Below, piece by piece: positions 1 to 12,500 of a stretch of 64,000 bases of DNA. Both the position numbers and the translations under genes were made by a program. How positions within the stretch are numbered: the stretch's first letter is position 1; each line of letters starts with the position of its first letter. Source of the stretch: Patiria pectinifera (Eukaryota > Echinodermata > Asteroidea > Valvatida > Asterinidae); the NCBI GenBank assembly GCA_029964075.1, contig CM057140.1:5040643-5104642 (forward strand), given 5' to 3'. Below the pieces are notes generated by a model, which saw only the letters and a program-made list of their open reading frames with translations, was not told where the DNA came from and searched no databases.

Positions 1-315
1 AAATTGAATGATTCTTTTTGATTGTCGAATGCCGATCTGCATGATCTTTCAATTTCAATCTAAATCGAATGAGCCAGGCGTTAAATTGAACGAAAACTTG
101 GTGAAATTGGCCGGGAAAACCTATATTAATTCAACATCTTGTTACGGTAGCTCTCATTGCAAATATTCACAGCTGATCTGTACTAAAACTATACCAAACT
201 AATTCAAAGCTCATGTCCCCAGAAATTCAATTTGTTAAGTGACTCTGTAAATAAACCCAATATTGGATATATTTAATACTTTCCATTGGTCTTGTAATTT
301 TGAACAAGTTGTAAT

Positions 316-551
316 TTACTTAAACTCCTGATGTTCTGATATGATATCTTCGTAAGGCCTTTCCACATAGTCCTCGTCAACATCAAGGGAATGATCTGCC
401 ACGCTGGTCATCACAAGACGTCTGCCTCTGCCTTCCCTCGCCAATGACTCGTGTCGACAGAACCAGCAGCAGGCTTTAGCTATGCATGTTGCCATACCAC
501 CACAGCACCCAGAGCGCCATAGTGACTTCATCACCATCCAGAGAAGACTTA
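316..551 (-). CDS. Paralogue 1 exon 15: end of last membrane helix and cytoplasmic tail
   Basis: A 236-nt terminal exon with acceptor TTATACAG. Spliced in phase 1 it completes the last helix (SLLWMVMKSLWR) and adds a Cys cluster (CCGGMATCIAKACCWFC), plausible for palmitoylation, then an acidic tail ending in YVERPYEDIISEHQEFK and TAA at 316-318. Paralogue 2 keeps YVERPYEDIISEHQE, so the tail seems constrained. A possible ATTAAA poly(A) signal lies on the minus strand at 272-277. Confidence 0.85.
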
Positions 552-3500
552 CTGTATAAAAGAAAACCCCAAATGGATTTTAATATATAGCCCCGTCCCA
601 GCTGTCAATCAAATAGTGCTCAACTGACCAATTAGATTATGACTCTTGGTCAGTTTCTTTGACAAATTGGGTCTCAAGCACCGTGCAAAATGTACAAATG
701 AACTGTCTACACAACAATCAAGATGATTGATTTAGTAAATGCGTACCTATGACAAACACAATGATGCTAAAGTTCATCAGAACTAGGATAGCCGCAAGGA
801 CTTCGGTTCTCCCTGTGCTACCTCCAGTTCGAGACAAGAGCAAGGAAGCTGCCAGGAGATTCAGGAAGATGGTTGCTAGGGAACACATCTGTAGACGGTT
901 ATCGGTGGCATCTTTCATCGGTCTCACATATGCATGTAGGAGCAGGAACCCAACAGATATGGCGATGGTTGCGAACATGGTGAAGTGATCATCTGGACCG
1001 TACAGCAGCACAAACAGCGTTTGGATGATCTTGCGAGAAAGCTCAACAATTTCCCAGTACCAGAACTCTGCTTTGTAGTTTCCAGTGAGGAAACTTATCC
1101 AGCTGATCTCCACCTGACTTTGCTGTTTGGTATTTAGGAGGTTGGTGCCTGATTGATTGAGTGTGGAATCATCATTTCTTGGTGGCATAGTTGGATCATT
1201 GATGCTGCAGTAACTTGGATTATCTGCTGACGATTCAACCAAAAGCTGCTCCTGCGATTTCTGCCTCTTGTCTTGTCTGTTGCTTCTCCACAGAAGTACA
1301 AACAGCAAGGACGGAAAGCCAACAACATAACAGAGAGAAACTTCGGCAGCATGGTTGAAATGAACATGCTGCTCGTCTTGACAGTCGATAGAGTAATCGG
1401 ATCGAAGTCTCGTAGCATTGTATGTCTCGTTCTCATCTAGATAGAACAGGTCGCAGCCAGAAGGCAAGAGGGTGAAGATAACACTGGACAAGCTGGGATA
1501 GGACACAAAGAGAAGCATGACAACAAACAGGTAACATTTCTGCCTTGTAGTTGACAATACCTTGACAAGCTCTTCAATAGTGTATTTCTTGACCGCCAAG
1601 TAGCACTTTGAGACCCAATAGAAACACAATGCTGCCAACACAACGAACGCAACTAAGCTCATCCCAAACAAATACTCAATGTACACATTGCGGTAGGTGA
1701 AGTCTGGAAAGTAGCAGCGGGGACTGATGACCAGTTGGACAATATTCATCTCCAGTAGTCTCAAAAATGACCCAAACTTGGTCAGAATATTCGGCCAGGG
1801 AATCTCGTCAAGTGCAGAAAATATTTCGCCCATCACCTGGTAGAAACCCAGCAAGATTTTTCCCCGAGCAAAGATCACATCAATGGCTGATCGTCCCCTT
1901 CTCCGGTTTCTCCGCACATCCCAAGCGATGACGAGTATTACCACTGCCAACACGACCAACAACAGAACGACTTCAAGTAAGAACCACCACCACTTAGGGC
2001 ACACATTACAACGATCAAACCACGCATAGTACCCCACACTGCATTCAGAGCAAAGCCAACCTTCATAACCAACCTCACAAGTGACATTGATACCATCCCC
2101 TTCATTCAAGCAGGACTCCTTACGTGGACACGGATGTACCTTAGGCAACACTCCCCTAAAATGCTGCGTGCTACTATTGTAAGAATCACTTCTGTTTCTG
2201 ATGTTGACAATGAAATGTTGATAAGCTTCGTAGTTGTCGTTTGAGCCCCAGTCCCAAGTCCACCAGAATCCAGGTAAGAGGTGTTGATACTCCTCTGAAC
2301 AGTTGAGACCTTCGTCTGGGCAACGATAACACTCATCAAACCGATCTTTACGGTAGTACTTATCGAGACAAAAGCATGCGCGGAACCCTGCATGGATGTT
2401 TTTATTGGTACCTGTAGGACACACGGTGCAATCTGCAGGACTGATACCAGGGTGAGCAGCTGGGGTGACGTAAGTTCCATTGTTGCATTTTTGACACTTG
2501 ATGGGCTGTGATCTGTCTCCTACTTGTCCAGTCTTGGTTTGGTAAAAGCCCCCTGCGATTCAAAGATAATACATGTAATTCCATTACAAGTGATCACCAA
2601 AAGCCCCTCACTGCCATTCGACACTTTTCTTCGACTTCATTTATGGCTTTCAAGTTTCAACAAAGTTCTTGTCATTCAAACCTTTTACTTTCTCAATATA
2701 CTGAGTATTGATGGTGCTTCCATTAGTGGGGAGAAATCCTCCTAATGTTAGGACACCACTTTAAAATAAAATCCGTTCTTCCTTAAAATCAGAAAACTTT
2801 CTAGGTCGTTAGGTTAATGCTAACACGCATGTCGCGTACCCATTGGTGGAAGAAACAGTGAGTGCACGTAAACAACCTCCAAGCGGATAACTTTTGCAAT
2901 GACATGAACATTTAAGAGACGGTGATTGTTTCCAATTTCCTCCAAAAACACAATATCCTTTAATACATAGATAACTGCACTTTTAATACCAGGTGGGCAT
3001 GCTGTACACACGACGTTCCACGGATCATAATAATATCCTTGGGCACAGGGCACACATCGCCACAAATCAACTTTGAAGTCGGGTCTTGAACAGGAGAGTC
3101 CAGAATGAAGGAAGCGAATTGCCATTTCCTTGGATACAAGTATCGGTAAGGCGAACCCATCACCAACCTGTTCACTGAAATTGGAAAGTACAAAAGTTAA
3201 CTCTGGGTCTATGTATTATTTTACGGCACCCTGTGCTAATGCACCAGAGGTCAAGTCTTTTGGGTCCCTTAGGCCAAAAAAAAAAAGTCTCTGGTTTCTG
3301 GTATGGAGCTTGCCCCAAAAGTGGTGCGGCGACGCGTTTTTTTTTTTTTTTTTACCTTTTTTTTTTTTTTTTTTTTTTTGGCTTCAAATGTCGGCTGATG
3401 ACTGCAAATGGTGCCCGACTAAACTTAGTGCAAATATATGGGAGTCCAGAGAGGCCACATGAATCTTATTCTCGATCATAACCCCATCTAAAAACACGTT

Positions 3501-6500
3501 AAAATTGTGCAGCAGCAGAATTCCAGTCAAACCAGTGAGTTTGGCGGTTTTGAAACATCATCTTGTATTGAAAAAAAAACTTTTTCATTTTGCCGACGCG
3601 CATGGCTACGGCGACGCGCGCGCATACCAGAAACCGGAGACTTTTTTTTTTGGCCCTAGGAACACATTTTATGCAACTTTCTACACCTAAATGTATGCAA
3701 ACTATTTGACATCCTTGTTGAAAAATGCGCTTCTTTAAATATTTAATGATTTCCATGCTTTTCCTCACAATTAGTGGTGCTGTTGTTGTATTGTCATTTT
3801 TGGAAGTCACTGTTCAGATTAGGGGTTTCTGTTCAAGCTGTGAACCAAGTAAGTAAGAAGTAAAATCAGTCACGAGCCAATGTGGCCCATCAGGCCGGCG
3901 TTCATCTCCCAATTAATGGCCCAATTAACACACTTTTAACCGTTAATTAGAATTTTGAGCACGAGAGCAGCTTCAGAACAACTTAAGAACAACTTAAGAA
4001 TGGATATTCCCGTGCATTTTGTGCTTAAGAACGAGATAAAGTTCAATAATTAGCCGCCCGCTAAGGAATTATTTTGTATGTGTTTAATTAGAATGTTGAG
4101 CACAACGATAATTTGAACACCAAACGGTAGTGTATGGATGGGTAAGCGTTTGCAGAATTTCAACTATTACGAATAAAATATCTCGTGTAAAATCTGTTAA
4201 AGAACGGCTTTATTTACCGCTAATTACGATTGTACAGTACGGAGGCCCATTTTTGTGCACGGCTTAAAAAGTGAAAACTTACGTATTATCGCGAAATAAC
4301 GCAATACACTTGCTAAATATCGTAACTCTTTTGTTAAATAACGCGATATCATTGAGACATACGTATTGGATTGCAAAACAACCCCTCCCCAGAATCGCGA
4401 AATAACGTGGCATGTATTTCAAAAATAAAGCAACATTAACACTGACAGTATACTGTAAAATAACAGAATATTGCACTGATGCGAATTATAACGCATTAAT
4501 TGTGAATGAATGCATACTTTTTAAAAAACAAAGTCACCCAGCGCAGTTTGGCCCTCATTGAATTGAGCAAATTGTAAATTTGGTTCTCGAAGGGCCTGCC
4601 AATCATATACTGCTATTGTGTTGTCTTTCCACATAGCGCTTTGCATGGTAATAATTATTTTTGATTGGAAGGGGTGTGAGGGTGCTGAAAAAGAAAACTT
4701 TTTGGACCCAAGTTGTAAGGATTTTGGTCATCAAAATGTTGTGGACATTCAATTTAGAGGAAATGGCAAATTCCCAGTCCCCCCATGTGCCCCCTACCAA
4801 GAATTCACAATTTGCTGCTTGCCAAGGAAGTGTCTTTTTGTTGTGAGTTATTAAAACGAAGAGGGATACAGATGACAATCCCTTTAATGGCTTTCCGTAA
4901 CCGCACAGCTTTATCAATTGTGCATACATTAATACGAACAAAAGAGTGCCCTGTAGCGTAAAAAGAGGTCCAGCCCATCCACCTGCTTTCAAATTTGCAG
5001 CACCTGTGGTGGCCTGGAAATGGAGGGGAAATGATGTTGGTCTGCCCTTTGTGCCCCCCTCATAAAATGCCGATGTCCCCCTACCCCGGCCACTGAAATA
5101 ATTCTGGCTATGCCACTGCTACATACCTTACAAACAGTATCGGGCCCGTTCCCTGATCACAGTCGGGGTGGGGGGGGGCTTCAAATCCGAAAGTGGAACT
5201 TTTTTTTATGTGGGAAGCCAATACGACGCGGAGTCCTCGGCTTGCTGAAGGGCCTCACAACAAATTGGATTATAAATGCCCTAACTCAGAAGGAAACCTG
5301 TTAGAAATTGCATCTCACAGTGTATTGTAGCAGTTCTGATTGATTATGTACAAATGTATATGCCTAATTAGTACTTTTTTTGCGTCAATCATAATAGTTT
5401 AATGCGCTATTTTAAACGAATAATTATACACATAGGTTTTCCCCTTCAATTTCACCCACTAAATAGTACACATTCATGTATAACCGGTCCATTCAAGTTT
5501 ATTTATATCAAAATCAAAGGATGTCTTGGACCAAGAATCACTCTAGGAACCATTATACTTGAATGTAGTGATCTAATAAAATATGAAATACTGTTTTTTT
5601 ATAGAAACTAACCGCCTTGGTAAAATTTGGTTAGAAAAGTTTAACACTCCATGGACTGCTGTAAAAAAATGTAACTTTAATAAAACGTGCATATGACTTT
5701 CGATAGCAGGTATCCAAGGGCGGATCCAGAACACTATTTTTTTTTGGGGGGGGCCAAAAAAATTTGCTCTCCCCAAAATGTGGGTCAACAAAATTACGGC
5801 GTGGGGTGCGGGGCCCGCTTAAGGGCCCCGAAATTTTTTTGGATTCTAGATGCTCGGTGGTGCGATCTGAGGCAATTTCTGACCACTTTAACCAATGTGT
5901 TTTTTTTTAGGAAAAGATGGTGGTGTACTCATTGCCTGCCCTTATTGCGATGTCACATAAAAAAAAAATTGGTTTCGTTTTTGGGGGGCCATGGCCCCCT
6001 TTTCCCCCCCCCCCCCCCCTGGAGACGCCCTTGCAGGTATCTATGTTTTTTTTATGAGTGGAAAAACATGATCGTTTAGCATTTACGCTTCATTGGTGTA
6101 TCCAATTTAATGAGAGTTTTTAAGGGAAAAATCATCCATCCCGGCCAATTTGCCTCATCCTGTTTTATGCCGGAAAAAAATCCCATTTAACTGGGAAGAA
6201 GTGTTCGTCATTCATGATTTATCTCTATGTAATAATTCAGGATCAGCCATGATTTGGTATTTATGCTTTCCAGTCCTAACATGCCTTGGGCAGGCTTTTA
6301 TCCATCGTCAAAAATATAAATGCCATGAGAATTTGCCGAATTGGGCCATAACACGGACAAGTATTTCTCAATAATGTGATATTTTGCATTATTGCGTAAT
6401 TCGCAAAAGCACTACTATTTCGAAAATTCAGGAAGGCATTCGCGTTAATTCACGGAATAGTGTATTGCAGTATTTTGAAATACTGCCGCGGTATTTTGCA

Positions 6501-9500
6501 TTTCTGGTGGTTATTTTGCAATGCAATACGTTTGTAACGTGTGTACATGCGTGTATAATATTTTGCTATAACACCATATTTTTATTTTTTAAGCCGTGCA
6601 CAAATGGGACAAATAAAGCCGTTCTTAAGTAGATATTGCACGAGATTTTTTTTATTCTTAAGTTGGAATTCTGCAAAGACTGACTCGTACACCACCGTTT
6701 AGTGTTGGAATGATCGCTGTGCTCAACATTCTAATTAAACACATACACAATTAATTCCTTAGCGGGCGGCTAATTATTGAACTTTAACTCATTTTTTAAG
6801 CAGAAAAATGCACAGGAATATCCATTTTAAGTTGTTGTTCTTGCATTATAGTCACGTTAATTAGGTTTTAGTGAAGGTTTCGCTCTTGTGCTAAAAATCT
6901 GATTAACGGTAAAAATTAGTGCTAATTAGGCCATTCTTAACCATGGAATTCACGGGATTTCTCATTCTCAAGTTATTGATCATTGGTTTTGAAGGTTGGA
7001 CAACCCCACCTTCTTACTGCCACCATTATTAATCCTCTCTGGGCTCTCGGGTTAATCAAGTAATAATTACGTCACGACAGTCTATCCTTACATTTTCAGG
7101 TCAGTCCGGTTTGTGGCAGGCGCAAACTGGAGGGTATTATCAACAGCCCTGAGAATAAAGGGAAATAATGTAATGGTATCATGGTCGAAACAACACTAAT
7201 AATAAGCTAGAATTAAGTTTGTGGACAAACATAGGGCTGTTTCGGCGACATTTTTGTGACTTGTGACATGTAAAGTTTCAAGTATAAGTTTCACCCACGA
7301 AGGATGTTTAGTTCTGTTTATAATAAATGGTGGCAAATAATATGTGCTTACATTCTCATAGGGCTTTGAATTATGAGGTCACACGTCACACAATTACGTC
7401 ATCGTGACAGTTTTGGTAATGTATTATTGTACTTTTATGTCTATAATAGACTGATAGGACAAACACGTGCAGTACAATGATCAGGACCAATATAGTTCTG
7501 AAGATATAGGCCTTAGAAAACTGCGCCTTTAATGTGAGTCACATGTCATGTGATGACGCCATCGTGACATCCTTTTAATTTTCAACACATCCTGGTCTAG
7601 GTACAAACCAACTTTCAACCGAATCGAACATGTCGTTCTGTTGATATAGGAATTCAAAATTTGGACATTTAATATGACGTCACATCCCACGTTATGACGT
7701 CCTCGTGACGTCACTTACATTTTCATCTATAGCACATTCCGGTTTAGGTACATACCAAGTTTCAACCCGATCAGACCTGTAGTTCTGTAGATATATTGGC
7801 CTTCAAAATATGCACTTTTAATATGCCGTCACATGCCACGTGATAACATAATCGTGACGTAAATTAGTATTATTTTTTTTATATATATAACACATCCCGG
7901 TCTAGGTGCATACGGACTTTGAACCCATTCGGATGAGTAGTTTTTGGCGATATGGGCCTTCAAAATATGGACATTAAATGTGACTCTTGATGACGTCATG
8001 ATGGCGTAAATGCTCGGCACACATCTTCAGATGCTGGTCTAAGTGTGTGCCGAGTATAAAGTCAATCGGATTGATTTTGGTGCCTAAAGTGCCTAATTCG
8101 TGTACAAATGCTGTGGACGGGAGTCTGAAAAAAACCCAACTAGATTTACATGTGTACAAACATACGGCTGTTTCGGTAATTTGTTATGGTATGTTTATGT
8201 CATGTTAGACTGAAAAGACAGCTTGTGCGATAGAGTGATCAGGATACAGTTCTGTAGATATTGGCCTTCAAAATATGCACATCTATGCTGTCACATGTCA
8301 TCGTTACGTCACTTCAATTTTCATCTATATAACACATCCCGGTCTAGGTACTTACCAACTTTCAACCGAATCGGACATGTTGTTGTGTAGATAGAGACCT
8401 CCAAAATATGTACTTTTAGTCTGACGTCACATGTCACGTGATGACGTTGTTGTAACGTCACTTAAATGTTCATCAATAACACATCCCGGCTTAGGTACTG
8501 AACAACTTTCAACCCAATCGGACATGTAGTTCTGTAGATACAGGCCTTTAGAATATGGACATTAAATGTGACGTCACAGGTCACGTAATGACGTCACAAT
8601 GATGTTCGGCACACATTTTCAGATGCTGGTGTAGGTGTGTCTGAGTATAAAGGCAAACGATGCCTTCCACGATGAAACGTCTAAAAATGCTATGGGGAAA
8701 TGGCCGAAAAGAAAAAAAAAAACAAAGGCTGTTACGGCAATTGCCGAAACAGCCAAAATTCTTAACGAAAACAAAGGTTGTTTCGGCCGGTTGCCGAAAC
8801 AGCCAAAAATAAGTTTGTACGTGTATAAACTTTAACAACTGAAGCACATGGAAGGTTTATGAGGCAAATCCTTGATGTTTAGCTGAGATATGTTCCGATT
8901 TAAAAAAAAAAAAGTAAATGTGAAGGAATATTAACAACAGTTACGATTTTGGCAGCATGGTTGTTCAAATAAAGGTAAACCTGAAAACGAAAACCTAGAA
9001 ACGCAAACTGTAACTTACACATAGGCGTTGGTGCCCAAATCTTGCCATACGACATCGGAAAGAGTTGTCAATTGACTGTCATACAACGATCTGGGGGAAA
9101 AATCGGAAAAGTAAGAATCAATCAACACTTAACCATAAGTGTTTAAACAAAACCTGGAAAATTGGCGAAATCAACATTTTTCTGTCTGAAGTTTTATAAA
9201 TGTAGCATCTAACAGCATACATGCATTATGTGATTTAACCGGCAAATGCTAACATACAAACCTGAGTTTCAAAGTGATATCAGCATTATGTTCCTGAGAG
9301 TCCCAGGTATACATATGAACCCTAAAGTGTATGTTATGACAAAAATGGTGGGATACAAATGTACATGTACTTGACTCCTTTTAGGGAAGCAAACAAATTA
9401 GAGAAATTGGATGATAAATGTACTTGCACCTGTTTGATTGTGTTATTGACGGTGGCAAATGGCCTCTCTCCGATCGATGAAAAATTGTTTTGGAACATGG

Positions 9501-12500
9501 ATCTAACATAAAAATTGAAAATGCAGGATGATATTTTTGCTCATTAACTTTGCAAGCACTAGCGTAAGTTGTTAGCATTAATGGGGTTTTCAAAATACAT
9601 GTTTTAGTCTTCGGCTTTGCCTCTGACGTATGAATCAATGAGATGCAAACCAAATGGAAATAATATAACCTTTGGTCTCATATTATACGATAAAATGCTC
9701 CTAAAGCATAACAGGCACCAAAACGTAGCTGGAGTCCCCGAAGTTGGGTGCCTAAAATTGCCCAAAGCCGAAGACGAAGCCAGGATTTCGAAAAGTGTGT
9801 GAATTGACACAACCGCGAACGGTTCACAATGTACTTGCACTTCTATGAAAATCGGACTTCTTTACCCTGGGTTAAACCCTCTCACCCACGTGGTGTTACT
9901 CTCCTAGTTATCTTCGCTATGGCATGCGCAGTACTACCAATAAGTCCGTATTTCATTGAAACATACATTCACGCTACACCGGACGCGCGTCATGCAAGTG
10001 CACGCAATGTTGGACGAAAAACGTTGCTATGATTGGTCAAAGCTTCATGGGGCGGAGCTTTGTGGTTCGATCTTCTTTTGGCCAATCCGGTTCGTAAGTG
10101 ACTTCGTCATACACGCGCACGCACCACTGATTACGAGCGCCCATTGGATAAACACTCAAGTTGCGTTAACTTCCGGTTCCATTAGTGCCATGCTACACCA
10201 TGTACAGTAAGTTGAGATGACGTCACACTTATGAACCGGATTGAGTTATTTCACGTGACGTCACAGTTCAGTAATTACCCACGCTCCTGCCATATTGAAC
10301 GTCTACTGTTGCAGACGAGTAAATAATGTGCCATAAACTCCAGTGACAAGTACATGTACGCCTACTTCCAAAATTTAGGGGAAAAAATACCCACAACTCT
10401 CCAAATCGGATATTTACCGTGACGATACCGCAGAACATGCACGTTACGCATTTAAGCATTGTACATGTACTGTAATCGAGCACGCTATAGACGGCACAAA
10501 TGGCCGATTTTGCACCGTTCACGCGATACTGTGAAATGGATACAGAACCTCGATAACATTGCTGAATTAACAATTGATTGTAGATGATGTATATGTACTT
10601 ACACATTTGTGAGCTGCGTGTTATAGAAAAGCCAGGCTTGTATCTCAATGAGAGGATTGCCAAAAGCGAATCTATAAAACAAAACAAAGACACGGGAAAT
10701 CATTTTCAAACCCTTTATCACTACACGTACAAGGGCATAATACACCATTGTTTAGCGAAACCACACGTGATTTTCGCCAAAGGGAATTGCAACGGCCGGG
10801 GCAAGGCAATTTGTTGCCTTAAGGTTCTGGCAGGATATACACATAGGTCTATATCCTATATTAAAAGATCATATGCTGTCTATTTGTGTGATGTCTGTCT
10901 GATATCACTTTCTTTGTAAAAGGCATAAAGAGTGTGCTTAAACACAAAATGCAATGATTAGTGGAGAGGCTTGGTTATTGTATTCAGGTCCTTAAATGGT
11001 ATATGTAGGATCTCGGGGCAGGTGGAGCTCGTTAGCTTGGTCGGCAGTCCACCTAGGAGGACAACTCTGATCACAAACTCGGGTAGGTAGAACGGCTTAA
11101 AGAAGTATGAAAAAGCCGCATCTGTGAAGCCGAACAGAAACGACTGCTCCACAAGAAGAGATCAAGTTCCTCCTTGTCACCTAGTCAGACCCCAACCAAC
11201 ACCTGCCATCACTGCAACCGGTCATTCCGCGCGAGGATCGGCCTTATCAGCCATCTTCGCACACTCAACTCTTTGCAAAGTATGATCGGATTTCACTGTC
11301 CTCCGAGGTCACGGTTGGCACACATTAACATTATTTTATTGGTTTTTTTTTGTTTTGGCATATTTGTTTCTTTCAGACTATGAGTAGCTAAAAATTACAT
11401 TAGGCCTATCTCTATGATATTATTTCAAAACGCTTTGCTGTTTACGCAAAACATAACGATGATGAAAAATTGGCAAAAGTGTTTAACCCAAGGGTTACCA
11501 CGCCAACCAGGGGTCAACATGCAAATTGGGGTCATAGTAATACATTATGACTCTAGCCAGCTAACGGGTGCCGTGCGGGGCGGCATCCCGCTAGTAGAAA
11601 ATAAAATTAAAAACAATGATTCTGGCAGGATCGACACATCGCAGGATGTAACTGGAGCTTGGGAACAGCAAAGACCTGTGATTAGTAAACACTGGTTTAA
11701 ACCTAGAGTGTTTTAATTGATAAAATATAAGCGATAACACTCACAGTACTTCTAGAGAGTGAAGATCTTTAAACATCTCTCTGTTGAGGACCGTGATTTG
11801 ATTGCGTTGCATGAAGAGTCTCCTTAGCTTGGTCTGATTGCGAAATAAGCCATCAGGGATGGATGGGAGACGATTGGAGCTAATGTCACTTCGAAATATG
11901 AACATATTGAGACAAATATGGAAAGTCAAACCCATGTTTAAACCACGCTTCAAGTGTTTTCGAATCAGCAATGTAGGTTATTAGACATACAGGTAGTGAA
12001 GGTGCACTGCTTTCTTCAGATTTCCGTTTTTTTAGACGGGGTGGGATGGGTTAAGAATTGTAATAAATATACTTGATAATTGTCCCTCTTGCCACCCCCC
12101 CCCCCCCCCCCCCCCCGAAGGATTAGATGAGGTCTGCTCGAATCTAGGCACGCTGTGCATAAACAACCATTCAATTTTGTGTCACTTATGTAGACTGTTA
12201 CATGTACTGCCCCGAAAATAAAACAATTCCATGTCCGCACCTTCTTGGAAAATTCAAGCGCCACCCCAGCCAGACGCGGGCGTGTTATCGTTATTCCACA
12301 AAGCACTGAAGTCTTAATCTGCTACCTCTGCTTTTTTGTTCAAAGAAAGGATTTGTTTTTGGCGCATTATGGCGGGAAAGAAATACTGATCATTGTTGCT
12401 AAAAGATTGACTTGTGTATGCATGTGGTGATTAAGACCATAGAACGTAGTCAGTCAAACATCTTACAGCATTTCGGTTAATGTTGTGTTGACTAGCAGAT

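Larger units (their letters stand above)
1..10330 (-). repeat. Segmental duplication, copy 1 (partner about 41440-50000)
   Basis: Exons, introns and 3' flank of this block recur head-to-tail at 41440-50000. Non-coding matches include the 3' flank (155-235 against 41455-41530), intron sequence 3745-3850 against 47880-48000, 7098-7175 against 48328-48405, and 9600-10310 against 49330-49998. The blocks are collinear but broken by copy-specific mobile elements. Confidence 0.85.

Noticed and set aside
749..988. Short open frame on the strand opposite the receptor exon (also 42406-42786 and 44088-44549)
   Set aside because: Antisense shadows of the large receptor exon, with no signal of their own.
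10268..10693. A 141-codon frame on the minus strand
   Set aside because: No LRR or other domain, no in-phase splice sites with the receptor exons, and a composition like random sequence.
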